From Panax quinquefolius (Eukaryota; Streptophyta; Magnoliopsida; Apiales; Araliaceae), in NCBI GenBank assembly GCA_020205615.1, contig JAINUW010000716.1, forward strand, positions 372,001 through 436,000: 64,000 bases of DNA. The letters run 5' to 3'. Position 1 is the first letter of the stretch. Every line of letters begins with the position of its first letter. Below, in pieces: positions 1 through 11,769 of this stretch. A program made the translations under genes and the position numbers. The notes under the pieces are model-generated. The model saw nothing but the letters and a program-made list of their open reading frames with translations, searched no databases and was not told where the DNA came from.

Positions 1-200
1 GTTAACTTAGTGCTTATGTCATGAATAGTAAGGAGGTTTGAGGGCGAAATAACTATTTTCCCCCTAACCTTGGTTTTCTATAAATAGGAAGCTTAATTCA
101 TTTGTTTAGGATTTTGAAAAATCCTATAACACTTGAGAGAGAGAGAGAGAGAGATATCGGACGAGGAGGAGAAGAAGGAGGAAAAGATTGTGAGAATATG

Positions 201-388
201 AAGTTTTTATGTTAAAAACATAGCTTAATGAGAATATGAAGTAAATGAGCAAACTTCTAGATGATTTTCTTTAAATTTTTAAAGAAGGAGATTAAAGAAG
301 AAAGGTAATCTGAAAACCTAACTTCTAGATAATTTTCTTTAAGTTTTTATGTTAAAAACATAGCTTAATGAGAATATGAAGTAAATGA
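201..388 (+). repeat. Direct duplication inside the left LTR
   Basis: A 48-bp stretch at 201-248 recurs identically at 341-388 (period 140 bp), with a second shared segment at about 252-274 and 330-352. The reverse-orientation LTR at 45865-49894 appears to have one copy, so this is a local duplication that partly explains the greater length here. Confidence 0.7.
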
Positions 389-1194
389 TGTTAGGAATGA
401 TTTCATATGGTTGAAATCATTGATAAAAGAAGAAATACGAATTAGAAGCTTATTTTATAAATTTCTTATGGAAGTGTAAGATTCGTAATGAATTAGAATG
501 ATCCGAGTGGATTATATGAATGAGTAGGTGAATTAAGTAAGGAATTGTGTTCTATAACATCAAATTCCAAGAAAAAGTAAAATCATAATCAAAATATCGA
601 TTAAAAATGAAGAACGAACACAGAACACGAAGAACACGCGAAGAACATGAAGAACGTTGTTGATGGACAAATTTAAAACCATCGTAGGATAATTTTTGTT
701 GATGGGCAAGTTTAAAACCATCGCGAATAAGTTAGATGCTAATTGTTTAGTTAGGAATGGTAGAAACGTTCATGAAGAACGGATTAAAACTGAGCTATAA
801 TGAACTTATGGCAAAAATTCGTAAAAGACGAACGAGAATTAGAAAGTAAGTAAATGAACCCGAACATGTAGGGTTTCATAAGAATGTAAGAGAACATATA
901 AAACGTGAGTCGTGGGAACAAGAACAAACGAATTCATAGTTCGGATGACCGAATTACGGACGAACGAATGAAGAACGTTAAAACATAAAATGAATGAAGA
1001 GCAAAGATTAAGCCAATTGATGGCATGTTAACAGATTTCGAACAAAGTTCTGTCCATGGTAATAGAAGTACGTAAGATAAGGAAGAAAATGGCTTTGGAA
1101 TGACCTCTTTCCGAGTTATAACGAATAAGTTATGGAATCGGGAAGTAAGCGTCTTAAGTAATTTCTAAGACTTAGAAAAATTTTCTAGGCTTTG

Positions 1195-1291
1195 TGCTCG
1201 GCGCCACATCACCAGTCAAGCCTTGGGAGGGTAAGGCAACAAGAACTCGAGGTTTCGGGCCATCACCATTTTTGAGTGGCGCCGCGGCGTG
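1195..1291. repeat. GC-rich island with inverted repeat in LTR
   Basis: Within an AT-rich LTR, CGGCGCCAC (1199-1207) is the exact reverse complement of GTGGCGCCG (1276-1284), leaving a loop of 68 bases. Equivalent GC-rich palindromic islands occur in the other chromovirus LTRs of this window (4940-4963, 8590-8690 and 47978-48095). Role unknown. Confidence 0.6.
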
Positions 1292-3704
1292 AGAAATAAA
1301 GAAGAGAGAGAGGTGGCCTTGAGCTTAGCCTCGGCGATTTGACAACTGCAGAGTGAAAAATAACAATACGAGGTAAAGAAGGGCCCACACGGCGTCGGCA
1401 GCAAAAAAGCGATGATGAGCTCTTAAGTGCTCAATTACTGTGGGATGTGTAAGAAGGAAATATGAATATATAGTTTAACTAATGTAACACTTAATCAAGT
1501 GTATTAAACCTTTAATGAAGGTATAACGAAAAGATTAAATGAGATTAAAAGAATGTGAACGCGGGTTACGAAACTGATATCCGGGGACCGTAGTCGCGAT
1601 AAATGAACGTGAGGGATTGCTATGATTATGATTCCTTAGACGTTGAGTGATGATAGTAATGTATAACATTTCAATGTTATAACATGGTAACGAGAGACTA
1701 AGAGATGAACAACGTAAACGTTGAATATGTAAACAATTTTCGTGAATCGTATTCACATCGAGCAAACGTTCTAAGTATACATTGGTTGTATGACTTAGAC
1801 GTTGATGAAAGTAGTAAGTAAGATATGAATTATCAAGAAAGCCGTAGCGAATGGTAAGAAGATTAATGAAAGACGAATGTGAGTCGGAGGAGAATGTTAG
1901 AATGAAATATAAGCGTTGAACACTTTAACCAACGTGAAGGTTAAGTGTATGCGAATATTAAACGGGTATAACCTACACCTGTGTATGGTTTGACCGTAGG
2001 ATAATGAAGACCAATGATTAAACCTGTGAACGATGAAGAAGTTGAATTAAAGTCAAGCACGTATAACGTAAAGAAGCTGAGTTAATGTTTATAACTTGGA
2101 TGGCGTTCCGAGTTGAATGAACCGGACGTTGTAAATATGAATAAGGCAAAGTAAAATGCTTGACGCTATAAATACGTAGAATGAATATTGAATGATCGTT
2201 CTGAGTATACCAAAGATTGTATGACTTGGACGATAAAGAATAAATCCTGAGGTATGACATTTAGTTGCCAGAAAGCCATAAGAAATAAGAAATTAACTTA
2301 ACAAACATTATAGTTTAATAGTTCGAATAAGTTAAGATAAGTTTAGGTTGTAGTGCAATTTTAACCTTTGATGATTGATATATGGTAGCTTGGATAAACA
2401 ATTCCTTTAGAGAGCGAAGGTATATACAAAACTGGCAACCGATCTAACTCACTATGTGGGCAGTGTAGATGAGACGGGAACTTATTTGTTCGTTGTTTGT
2501 GGGAAACCACTCAGAGTACCATATGCACTACTAGTAGAGAAACAATGTGTGCTGAGTCCTATAAAAGTTATAAGAAGAAGATAAAAATGTAAATGATCAA
2601 AGATGATGAATGTTTGAGTAAGACATCTCCGTATGTCATGAAGCCGTAAACTGGTAGTAAAGGGAGTTGGTCCCGTAAACTTAGATTATAAGAACGCGAA
2701 CCTTAAGAAGTAAAGTTAAGTAAACTAATGCGTAAGTCAAGTATTTGATTAATTGGTGTATGTGTTATTTCCATATGTGCTACATAGGAATTGGAATGAG
2801 CAGTTCAACATAAACTATAAGCTGTAGCTATGCGTAAGGCAAGTTTCCTAACTTCATTCATATTTTAAATGAATGCTAATTTCTCAAACTTCTCAGATAT
2901 TGAACTTGAGAAGTTCTGTCTATGTGCAAATTTGTGATATTTGTACAAGGTGTTAGAATATATGAGGCCTTGTGCCACAATTTGAACACTTTGGTGTTTC
3001 TATGAGATGAACTGTTCTATGATTGAATTGTTCAATATGAGAATGTTCTGTTTATACATGAACCGTTATTGTTAAGTCTGTGCTATTGATTCTAGCCAGA
3101 CAGAATGTGTATGAAAGAGAGTAGAGAATGAATGTATTTCAAAGTGAATGTGACTAATGTTTTAAAATGATAATAATCGAGATTATTCCTATTATTTAAG
3201 CTGCTTCATAACCTTTGTTCAGTTATTGAGGTCTTAAAAGAATGTTTGAATTTTTAAAGTTGTTTGTTCAACTGTTATAACTTGTTGCGCAATTGAATGC
3301 TCACACTTGCTTTAAATAAAAACATTTTCAGCGAACGATGTTAGAAGAACTTAAGGATCCCGTAAAGATCAAGCTGATCAGTATCCAAAAGAAGTACCAT
3401 TCATTATATGAATGAGCGTGAAGATCAAGTGAAGACTTGTAATATAGAATGATAAAATTGAACTATAGAATAGTTAATGAATGATTATGTATCCTTGGTC
3501 GCGGATAAAAGTCACTTGTACAAGATGTAAAGAATAATGTAATTATCATTATTTGTAATAAAAGAGGTTTTAAGGTTTTAGAGTCTGGGATTTGAGGATG
3601 TATGTTGTTATATTTAGCTATATAATGATGTATATTTGGAAGAAGATGGGATCGTGACGTACGGAATTCGGATGTAAAAATAGACCGGATTTCGGGGCGT
3701 TACA

Positions 3705-3940
3705 AAAGAAGCACAAGAGAAGGACGAAGATTACATTAACATCAAGAAGCGATTAACTGAAGGTGATGAATTGAAATTTAAGATTGATGGCACTAGACTG
3801 CTTAGATTTGTAGGACGAATTTGGGTATAGCTAGTACCAGAACTGAGAGAGGAGATTTTGCAAGAAGCGCACAGTACGAGATACTCGATACACCTAAGAA
3901 GCACGAGATACTCGATACACCCAAGAAGCACGAAGATTGC
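3705..3940 (+). pseudogene. Chromovirus integrase N-terminal scrap
   Basis: One plus-strand frame, with a single TAG, reads as the linker between RNase H and integrase followed by the start of the integrase zinc-binding domain. Visible pieces are LLRFVGRIWV and QEAHSTRYSIHP, as in the intact-looking copies at 31428-30916 and 27702-27977. The STRYSIHP block is present twice through a 27-bp tandem duplication (about 3866-3920). The frame stops where the next LTR begins. It is a remnant of an older plus-strand element between two LTRs, with no function expected. Confidence 0.7.
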
Positions 3941-4939
3941 ATTAATAATTTATAAAGTGATTATATGTTTATTTGATTAATTTGTGCAAACATGCAATGT
4001 AGTAAACCTTTATTATATGGTAGTTAACTATATATTTTATATAGTACAAGGTGGCACATTAATATGTCTATATATTATAGACTATATAGTAAGAGTTATT
4101 TACATTCATGTGAGTTGCATAATAATATTGTTATATGATATGAAGTGTATGGGTAAGCATTCAGGTATACCCTATTGACATATAATCATATCAATTGTTA
4201 AATTAATAATGATTTCATTAAGTTATTGTGATAATAACAGTCATGGTAATAGAAAATGTACATGGGTTATATAATGTGAGTACATAAATAATCCCCAAAT
4301 TTCCTTTGTGTAGTAGCATTAACACATTAAAATTACATGTTGCCAATTATAGTAACCAAACTAAGCTTGTTGCTGAGATTTTCTTTCTTGTCCCAAATTG
4401 AGAGTCACATTAGTACTTGAACAGTGTGCTACTCTCCATTGCGTAAAACTCCAGCAGCTAGGATTTGTAGTGATAATGGCTATAAAAATAGTGGTTGGCC
4501 AACTCCTCTATAACCCTTGTATCCTTCCAATTTCCTGTGAATCAAACCAATGGGGTAAGAACATTGTCTAGACAACGAGTTCTCTATATATAGCCTCTCC
4601 TTCCTCATTTCTCAGTTGCTAAAGAATTTGTCTGAGAAGTGCATTAGTGGGTGTTAGTTGCTGAGCCATTAGGGAGTATTATCAGAGGAGAGAGGGAAAT
4701 CAATTCAAGCTTAAGAAGGTATAAATTCTAACTTATATTCTTGAATTGAGTTTTTGTCAAATTCTTACAATTATCAAGATTTCTCTGTTAATTGTTATGA
4801 ATTAGCATGTCTCTGTGTTGTTTTAGTTAGTATGCATGCTTAGAAGTATTAAAAGTAGTTGAGTTGTAGTAAATAGATGTTTAGAAATGTTTGGGATTGA
4901 GCCTCTGCAGAAGCAGAGGCCATATTTTTGTTTCTGGGC

Positions 4940-4963
4940 GAAGTGGTGCGGCCGCGCCACTTC
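4940..4963. repeat. 24-nt near-perfect palindrome in LTR
   Basis: GAAGTGG (4940-4946) and CCACTTC (4957-4963) flank a GCGGCCGC core, giving an almost perfect 24-nt hairpin in an otherwise AT-rich LTR. It belongs to the GC-palindrome islands seen in each chromovirus LTR here. Confidence 0.65.
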
Positions 4964-6049
4964 CCAAGTCTTTCACCACGCGATCGCACGGGTAGCAGAT
5001 CACAGTTGCTCATGTTAGCTTCTTAAGATATGCTGAGCTTATTATGACAGTTAGTATATGACTATAAATGACCTGAACTTGTGGACCATGGTAGTTATGT
5101 ACGTAGTAAGCCATAATAGGTTGTTTTGACTTGGAATATCAAAGAAGGTTTAAAGATTTGAAAACTAAAAATTTTATACATGGAATAATATACATTTGAC
5201 CTTGTGAACATATGTAAATAACTTGAGTATGTGCATAAATGCCTATGAAAGCATGAATTAGACAATATAGATATATCTTGCATGCTTGAATGAATTTTAC
5301 TAATGGAGACTTCAAGTTTTGAAAATGAACTTGATAAACTATAAGTTGAGAACTTGTAAGTATGCTTCTGATATCTAACATATGAATGTATCGTTGAGGC
5401 CAAAGGACCATATAGCATGTGTATAATGACTAAACATGATCAACCTTGTTAGCTTAACATGTGAAGTCTTGAGTAAATGAAAACGAATAACAACCTATGA
5501 TATATTTGATGAAGGGTTCAAATTTAGATAGTCACATAATAACATGTGTGTTACGCATGATTATTAGTATATGTGCAAGACGTGAGTTCACTGACTTTCT
5601 GTAGAGCAGCCATGTCTTGGTTTGCACCAAGAGCAGCGCGACTGCACCACTCCTTAGTATAAACCAAGCGCGACCGCGCAGTCCTGCAGTAGGATCTGAG
5701 TTCTGTTAATAATTTGAAAGTTGATGTATACTTATATGGTTACTCTAATCTGTAATACATGTTCAGTATAATATTCATATGATAATAAGCATGTTATTGA
5801 AAGAATCCTATGATGAATTAGTGTTTACAACTTTAAAGTTCAATTGTGATTTCAACTATAACATAGTGTGTTAGAAACTAATCGTGTAATGTAATGATAC
5901 ATGTATAGAAGTATGCTATGTGATGATTTGATTCTTGTAAGTGTAGACTCATATTAGTTTACACGTACTAATTGGAAAGGCCGACTTGTTAATGGTAGGT
6001 TGTTTCAACGTAAGTTAACTAAAGCTAGAATTATATTGTAGCTGAGCAA

Positions 6050-6312
6050 ACAGGCAAGTTTCCCTAACCTTACTCGAACTTTTATTGAGCAAGTTCCGTA
6101 AACTTACTCCAATTATTATTGAGCAAGTTTCATTGAACTTCACTTTTTGATTGTGCAAGTTCCTTAATTCTTACTCTTTTACTTGGGCAAGTATTCAAAC
6201 ACTATTTTATTTGTGTTGCAAGTTCCCTAACCTTACTCAAATCTATATTGAGCAAGTCTCCGAACTTCACTTTTTGATTGTGCAAGTTCTCTAAATTACA
6301 CAACTTTGAATA
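6050..6312 (+). repeat. Degenerate tandem repeat in LTR
   Basis: About six imperfect units of roughly 35-50 bp, each containing a variant of GCAAGTTCCCTAACCTTACT followed by an AT-rich spacer and TTGAGCAAG or TTGTGCAAG. It lies in the downstream third of the LTR, where related LTRs have one or two copies of the same word. Confidence 0.6.
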
Positions 6313-7343
6313 TTGTTAAAGTTGATAAACTTCACTTGTTTTTGTGAAAGTTTCTTATCCTTCTCATATTGAATTTGAGAAAGTTATTGTTGAATTGAAA
6401 GTTATTCATTTAAGCTTGATCCTTATTTTCAAGCATGCTATTAAGTGGTTTAATTACTTTACAATTATTCCACATCGATATTATTGATATTCGCACTTGG
6501 TGCACTTGAGTTCGTACAGTCTTGGACTTGTACATCATTTAAAGTTCAAATAATTCTTGAACTATGTGAGATAGAGTCTGAACCTTTGTTCGATCAGACA
6601 AGCGTATAAAGTTTTATAAAAGCTATCTAAACCAATTGATGGTAAGGATTCTTAGACTGAAAGGACACCCCTTTTATAACAGGGAAGTACCAGGTATCTA
6701 ATATAGGATACACATAGCAGATTTAAATGTTATGCATATACATAGTATACGTGAGGCTGATCCCCTCAAGTACTTATTCTGTAGCCAGTAACCAAAGGGT
6801 CAATTAGCTATTGATTTCATTAGAGTGTTATAGTTCAAAGTCTACTTGACTAGCAGTTATTCTAAAAGTAATCATTACCTTTGCTTGTAATATTCATATT
6901 GTTGAATCCTTCAGATATTCATATTGTTGAATCCATTGCCAGATATTTTTCCATTCATCATGATATATCCTTATTGTTGTATTTAAATTTGTTGAGCAAA
7001 CTTGTTGCTCATCCTTGCTATATCATGAACTATATTGTAGCTAAGCCCGAGACCTCAAGGAAGGACAAGGGTAAAGGAAAGATGTAGAGTAGTGGCAAGG
7101 AGAAAACCTTACCTTATGCCTTGTTTAAATTGCTATTGTGTAATATGAACCCTAATATTTATTTTAGGGTATGTTTGTAAGATGATATTAAGGTTATCGT
7201 ATCTTGGGACTAGTCACACCTTTTGAATGAACAACGTATATTTAGTATATTCTGAATTTTAGTTATCATATGTTGTTTATAGGTGGATGTTTATAGTTTA
7301 TCGTGATGACCGAACCGATGTCAGAGGACCCGAATTCGGGGGT

Positions 7344-10102
7344 GTCACAATACGAGTTAGAGTACGAGAATAATAATTTGATTTTATGTTATATGTCTTT
7401 AAGCCAAGTGTATTGGACTTGTAGGATTTGTTAGGAATTATAAAAGCCCAAGTGTAGGATTGGTTAAAGTCCAATTGGGAATTAATGAACAAGCCCAATG
7501 TTGGTTTAATGTAAGCCCAAAGCATAAATTAAGTTAATTAAACTTAAAGTCTAAATTAAGAACGGGATCCGTGGATCGATCCAATGGGTAGGAATGACCC
7601 ATGGGGCAACTCATGTGGGCCCAATGAGCACATGGGTGATCTTGGTGACCAAGTAAACTTGATGGCCAAGGTTGGAATAGTAAGGAGGTTAGTTAAGGAG
7701 GTGGAATGACTTAATGACCAAAGTACCCTAATTTAGGACTTTCTATATATTGAAGCTTGCTAGATCATTTGTTGCTTGTTTTATTTCATCCAACATTATA
7801 AGTGCTTATTTGTTAGAGAGAAAAAGTTAGAAAAGTTAGTCTTTTGTAGAACAAGAAGGAAGAACAAGGAAGAATCAAGTAATCATCAAGGGTAATCCTC
7901 TTGACCATTAATCTTCCTCTCGTCAATTGTAGTTTGTTAGAGAAGTGAGGATTGATGGAGTATGTATGATAAGAAGGAACAAGGATGGTCGTTAAAGAAC
8001 TTAAACTTTAATAAACCATGTAAAGTGAAATCCAAAGTATAAAAGCTTTAGACCATTGAAATTCATGGAAGAATTATATTATGTTGTTGTTGATGGACAA
8101 GTTTAAAACCGTCATTTGTAGGTTTAGATTATACATGTTAGTATGATAGAATGAATCCATTTGAAACAATTTAAAAATCTCAAGTAACGAAGTTATGGCA
8201 GAATTTACGAGATTAGACGTTAATCGTCGAAATCGTAAAATTCTCGGAATGGAAGTTAAATTTTGACATTGAACTCAGAAACGTTGGTTTTCGATGGAGA
8301 ATAGTCTCATTTGGCATTCTAGAGTTACGGACTCAAAAATGACCAAATTCCGACATAGAATGAAGAAACGAGCGTTGAACGTTCACGAACGTTTATCGTT
8401 TTCATTAAAAATGAACAAAAAGGTGAATTCTGAGTTAACGAATTTGAAAATGTAAAATTCTTGCATAAACACTTAGAGTATGTGATTTGTGAGCTAATGG
8501 CTTTAGAACGATCCAATTCGGACTTAAAATGAGATAATTATTAGTCCGGGAAGTTTGTTAAGTTAAAAATCTATAAAAATTGTCTGATGCATAGAGTTAG
8601 TGCCGCAGCACCAACCAAGGATCTGTCCTTGGCTTCGCAGAGCCAGACTCGACCATCACCTACTGCAGAGTCGTGCCATGGTGCGACAGTTAACAAAGAG
8701 ACTCGCATGCTTTAATCAGCTTAAGTCACGGACCTCGACCATCGAAGAGTGGCCAAGAATGCCATGACATAGAGGAAAAAAGTGGCAAGCAATGACGATA
8801 AAAAAAAAGAAAAGCTAGAACCGCGCACCTTGACACTAGAAGGATGATAGTAATGAAGGCTTATAAGTAAAGAAAGAAACTAAAGTGATTAAGTTAAATT
8901 AAATTTCCTTAATTAACGTAATGTAACATCAATTAGGATGTTGTAAAACTTCAAGTAATACACTAAAGGGTAAAGATAAGTCACTCGAATTTGAACAGAA
9001 GAACAAGGTAATGTGATAAACTTGAAACAATGTTAAACAATCTAAGGACCAATTAGATTGAGAAGAAGGGTAAGATACATTAGGAACTATGCATGCTTGT
9101 TCATGACCTGATGTAGTATGTTATGTGGTTATGTATTGTACAGACCTTAAAGATTCAAAGGAAAAGTATATTAACTGTAGCAGATGCTAAAGGCAAGTGT
9201 TCTAACCCTTTTCTATGTTCAATCTAGACTAGCTTTGTGATTCATGTTTGTTACGCATGAATTGATGTATGATGGAGTCGAAGCCAATTTCTTCGGCTAG
9301 ACTTAAGATGTTTTATGGATTTCTTATAATCTATCAAACTATTTTCAACATTGTCAAGTTTTGCCAAACTATGTTGGTATGGTTTTCAAATGAAGACTGA
9401 GTATGCAAAACAGATGTTTTGCCATCAAACGACAAGCACGTGACGTTTCCACAACTTAAACGTACATACGTTTAAAAAAAGTAGTGTTGTATAATATAGA
9501 GTACTATAGGCTGATTTCCTAGACGTGCACGTAAGTAATGCCGGACTTACGGACTTAGTGCCGGGTTGTCCTTTTCAAAGAAAGTATGAAATGCTCAAGG
9601 TCTTGGACCGAAATTGATGTTTTACTGAATGTTGTTCATTGTAAAACGTTTTAAGAAAAGAGAAGTGTTATTTTGAATTATCGATAGTACTTCATAACTA
9701 TTGTTAAGTTATTGAAGATATATGATTTGTATAATTCAAGCATGTTGTTTAAATGGAATTGTCATACCTTCTGAGTTAGTTATGCTCACTCTTGCTTGAA
9801 CCATATATGAATGCAAGCTAAGGCCGAGGCAGATGAAGGATCCTAGTAAAGATAAAGGGAAGGCTAAGGCGAACCTATAGATTTCTTTTGTAATAGTATA
9901 GGTTGAATATTGTTATTATTTGATATTATCATAAGAACAAATATAATGGTTATTAAGATCCTGAGAAATGGTAATATTGTTTAGAATATATATAAGATAT
10001 ATTCATTCTTTTGAGGAATTTCAATTGAATGTATGTGTGAACTGTAGCACCGTGTAGCACCATATGTCAGGTTGGAAGATACACGGATTTGGGAGCATCA
10101 CA
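7344..10102 (+). mobile_element. 5' LTR of left chromovirus (element G)
   Basis: LTR of about 2.76 kb starting TGTCACAATACG and ending GGGAGCATCACA, followed by an iMet-type primer binding site, which makes it a 5' LTR. A TATA-like CTATATATTGAAG lies at about 7743, and a GC-rich palindromic patch at 8590-8690. Its first seven bases coincide with the last bases of the preceding LTR, so that boundary is ambiguous by a few bases. Its partner 3' LTR is missing because the element is cut at 11636. Confidence 0.7.
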
Positions 10103-10105
10103 GGT

Positions 10106-10117
10106 TGGTATCAAAGC
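10106..10117 (+). other. Primer binding site, iMet tRNA type (element G)
   Basis: TGGTATCAAAGC differs by one base from TGGTATCAGAGC, the usual complement of the plant initiator-Met tRNA 3' end, and lies three bases after the LTR end. Reverse transcription of element G would have started here. Confidence 0.75.
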
Positions 10118-10278
10118 ATTAGGTTATAATACTTAAGGGGGGAATTAAAACCTTAAGTCATAACCTTAAGAAGAGTTAAAGAAAAAGATGAAATTAACCC
10201 TAAAAAAACATTATATATGATATGTGTTTTTATTATTCTACTGAAGTGTACTAATCAAACTAAATTATTTTGTTGTAG

Positions 10279-10785
10279 ATGTCAGGAGAAAATAAAATTT
10301 ATAGGGATATACATGTAGTGAGTGAGTAGTCGGTAAATCAAATAGAGATCCTACTGAAGCCTATAGCAGAAGAGCCTAAAGTTGTAGTTATTGAGTCTAG
10401 AGACTCAGAGAACCTAGACTTAATGTCTATGTTTGATGGCATGTCTGAAGAGGAGGTGGAGGTGGCGTCATTTAACACCATCGCACCTGAGGAAGAGATG
10501 ACTCTGGGTGAATCGATGAGAGCACTATTTATGACAGTATTGGATAAAAATATCTAGTATTTTAAAGAGGTTAAAGAGCTGAAGGAGAAGCTTCATGTTG
10601 TCTTTGAAGAGAAGATAAGTATGGAGACGATGTGGGAGGAAGAGCATGATGAACGAGTTTTGGCAAAGGATAAGGTCCACGAGCTGAAATAAGAGGTCTT
10701 TAAGCTCAAGCAGGAGCTAAAGACCAAGAAACAGAAGATTAGAAGGATGTCCTATATACGTAGGAGTTCTTATGCAGATTTTTAG
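10279..10785 (+). pseudogene. Acidic coiled-coil leader ORF upstream of gag
   Basis: A 168-codon frame from ATG at 10279 to TAG at 10783-10785, broken by three in-frame stops (TAG, TAG, TAA). The first half is acidic (Ser, Glu and Asp rich). The second is a Lys/Glu heptad-like stretch (KEVKELKEKLH..., KDKVHELK, FKLKQELKTKKQK) suggesting a coiled coil. It lies between the primer site and gag of element G; I recognise no family. A polypyrimidine tract ending in TTGTAG directly precedes the ATG and could be a splice acceptor. It could be an N-terminal gag extension or a separate extra ORF. Confidence 0.5.
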
Positions 10786-11210
10786 TAGAAAGTAGCTGGG
10801 TATCCGATATAAGCAGGGCATACTCGGCATACTATCAACCGAGATGTTATAGCCGGTCTTACCAATGCGGATTTTGATAATGCCATTCGGCAGATCTAAC
10901 CAAGTATTAGCTAGAATAGAGTTAGATAGGTAAATATGATGTATCTAGTAGTGACGTAAAACCCTCTTTTGTATATCAAAGGGCAGTCTTTTGTAAATCC
11001 TAATTTTTAGAAAGCAATTGTGGGATAGTAATGTAATTAGCTTAGGCTGTGTAATGTGAATGATGTAGTATTATACTACAAGAAGCAAATCAATATAAGC
11101 CTTTTTATAGAACATATTGTGTAATGAGTTGAAGTTATTGTTTAATCATGAATAATAACTAACTAATAAGAAGAGAGTAATAATGATGTGTTATTTATCT
11201 TAACAGCAAA
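10786..11210 (+). other. Leader between the extra ORF and gag
   Basis: Mostly non-coding. The first 130 bases keep a degenerate frame that may continue the leader ORF; the remainder is AT-rich. The segment ends in TTATTTATCTTAACAG four bases before the gag ATG, resembling an intron acceptor. No other feature seen. Confidence 0.4.
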
Positions 11211-11636
11211 ATGCTGCCAAGAAGGAGACAACGAAGTCAAGATACTAATGTTAACCAACAAGAAGGAGGTCCAGTTAACCCAATGCAAGAGTTCGTTAAC
11301 TTGTTAACGACGCTTTTAATAGAAATGAGGCTAATATACCCGTGAATCCTACAGTAGTACGAGCTACTACTTTTAAGGATTTTAAGAGTGTGGGTCCACC
11401 GGAGTTCAAAGGAACCACGGACCCAATAGAAGCCCAAACATGGGTGAAGGAGATAGAAAAGGCATTTGTCATTGCAAATATCGATGAGGGTCAGAAGTTT
11501 GCTTTTGAAACCTATATGATGAAGGGTGAAGACAACTTTTTGTGGGAGGCAAACCAGGCTAGGGCTGGTATAGAGAACCTTACGTGGGTACGGTTCAAGG
11601 AGATTTTCTTCAAGAACTACTTTCCCATGAAACGAA
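11211..11636 (+). pseudogene. gag: gag of element G, 3'-truncated
   Basis: Starts at ATG 11211 (MLPRRQRSQDTN) and, after a frameshift near 11310-11330, continues as the typical chromovirus capsid block: FKSVGPPEFKGTTDP, QTWVKEIEKAF, FETYMMKGEDNFLWE and FKEIFFKNYFP. The same block occurs in gag of element N (24600-24840). The frame ends abruptly after NYFP at about 11636, where a filler leads into an unrelated minus-strand Tat element. The rest of gag and all of pol are gone. It would have formed the particle shell. Confidence 0.8.
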
Positions 11637-11769
11637 CTTCCATGTTAACAGCTCCATCAAAATACAAAATAGATACTTGTAAACAAAATACATTACAAAT
11701 ACGCCATATAAATTTGTACAAATTTATGTTTTGTACCGGTCTTCCATGTTAACAGCTCCATCAAAATAC
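11637..11769. repeat. Junction filler with 29-bp direct repeats
   Basis: An identical 29-bp sequence lies at 11637-11665 and 11741-11769. Both copies derive from the start of the second RNase H of the adjoining Tat element (complement of ...TTTTGATGGAGCTGTTAAC...). The 75 bp between are AT-rich and contain GTACAAATTTATGTTTTGT, whose reverse complement recurs at another breakpoint (about 32810-32830). This marks the break between element G and T1. Confidence 0.65.

Larger units (their letters stand above)
1..3704 (+). mobile_element. Chromovirus-type long LTR, left end outside window
   Basis: This is a non-coding LTR of a Ty3/gypsy chromovirus family. It matches, in opposite orientation, the complete LTR at 45865-49894; its first base corresponds to roughly 680 bp inside that LTR, so the 5' end lies outside the window. 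A TATA box (CTATAAATAG, about 78-88) is followed by a GA-rich leader (137-155). The LTR ends ...GGGGCGTTACA at 3704. No primer binding site follows; the next bases are an unrelated integrase scrap, so this is a solo LTR or the 3' LTR of an element lying to the left. Short ORFs inside it are not conserved. Confidence 0.8.
3937..7349 (+). mobile_element. Second chromovirus-type LTR (solo or truncated)
   Basis: A non-coding LTR of a family distinct from its neighbours. It has a TATA box (CTATATATAGCC, about 4583-4594), a GC-rich near-palindrome around 4940-4963, a repeat block at 6050-6312 and a terminal ...GGGGGTGTCACA at 7349. The start is uncertain: TGCATTAATAATT at about 3937, directly after the integrase scrap, is my best guess, but no matching target duplication is visible. 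No primer binding site follows; the next LTR begins within or immediately after the terminal TGTCACA. Confidence 0.6.

Noticed and set aside
5095..5418. ORFs of 90-107 codons on the minus strand inside an LTR
   Set aside because: Low-complexity, not conserved in related LTRs, overlapping each other in different frames; chance ORFs in AT-rich LTR.
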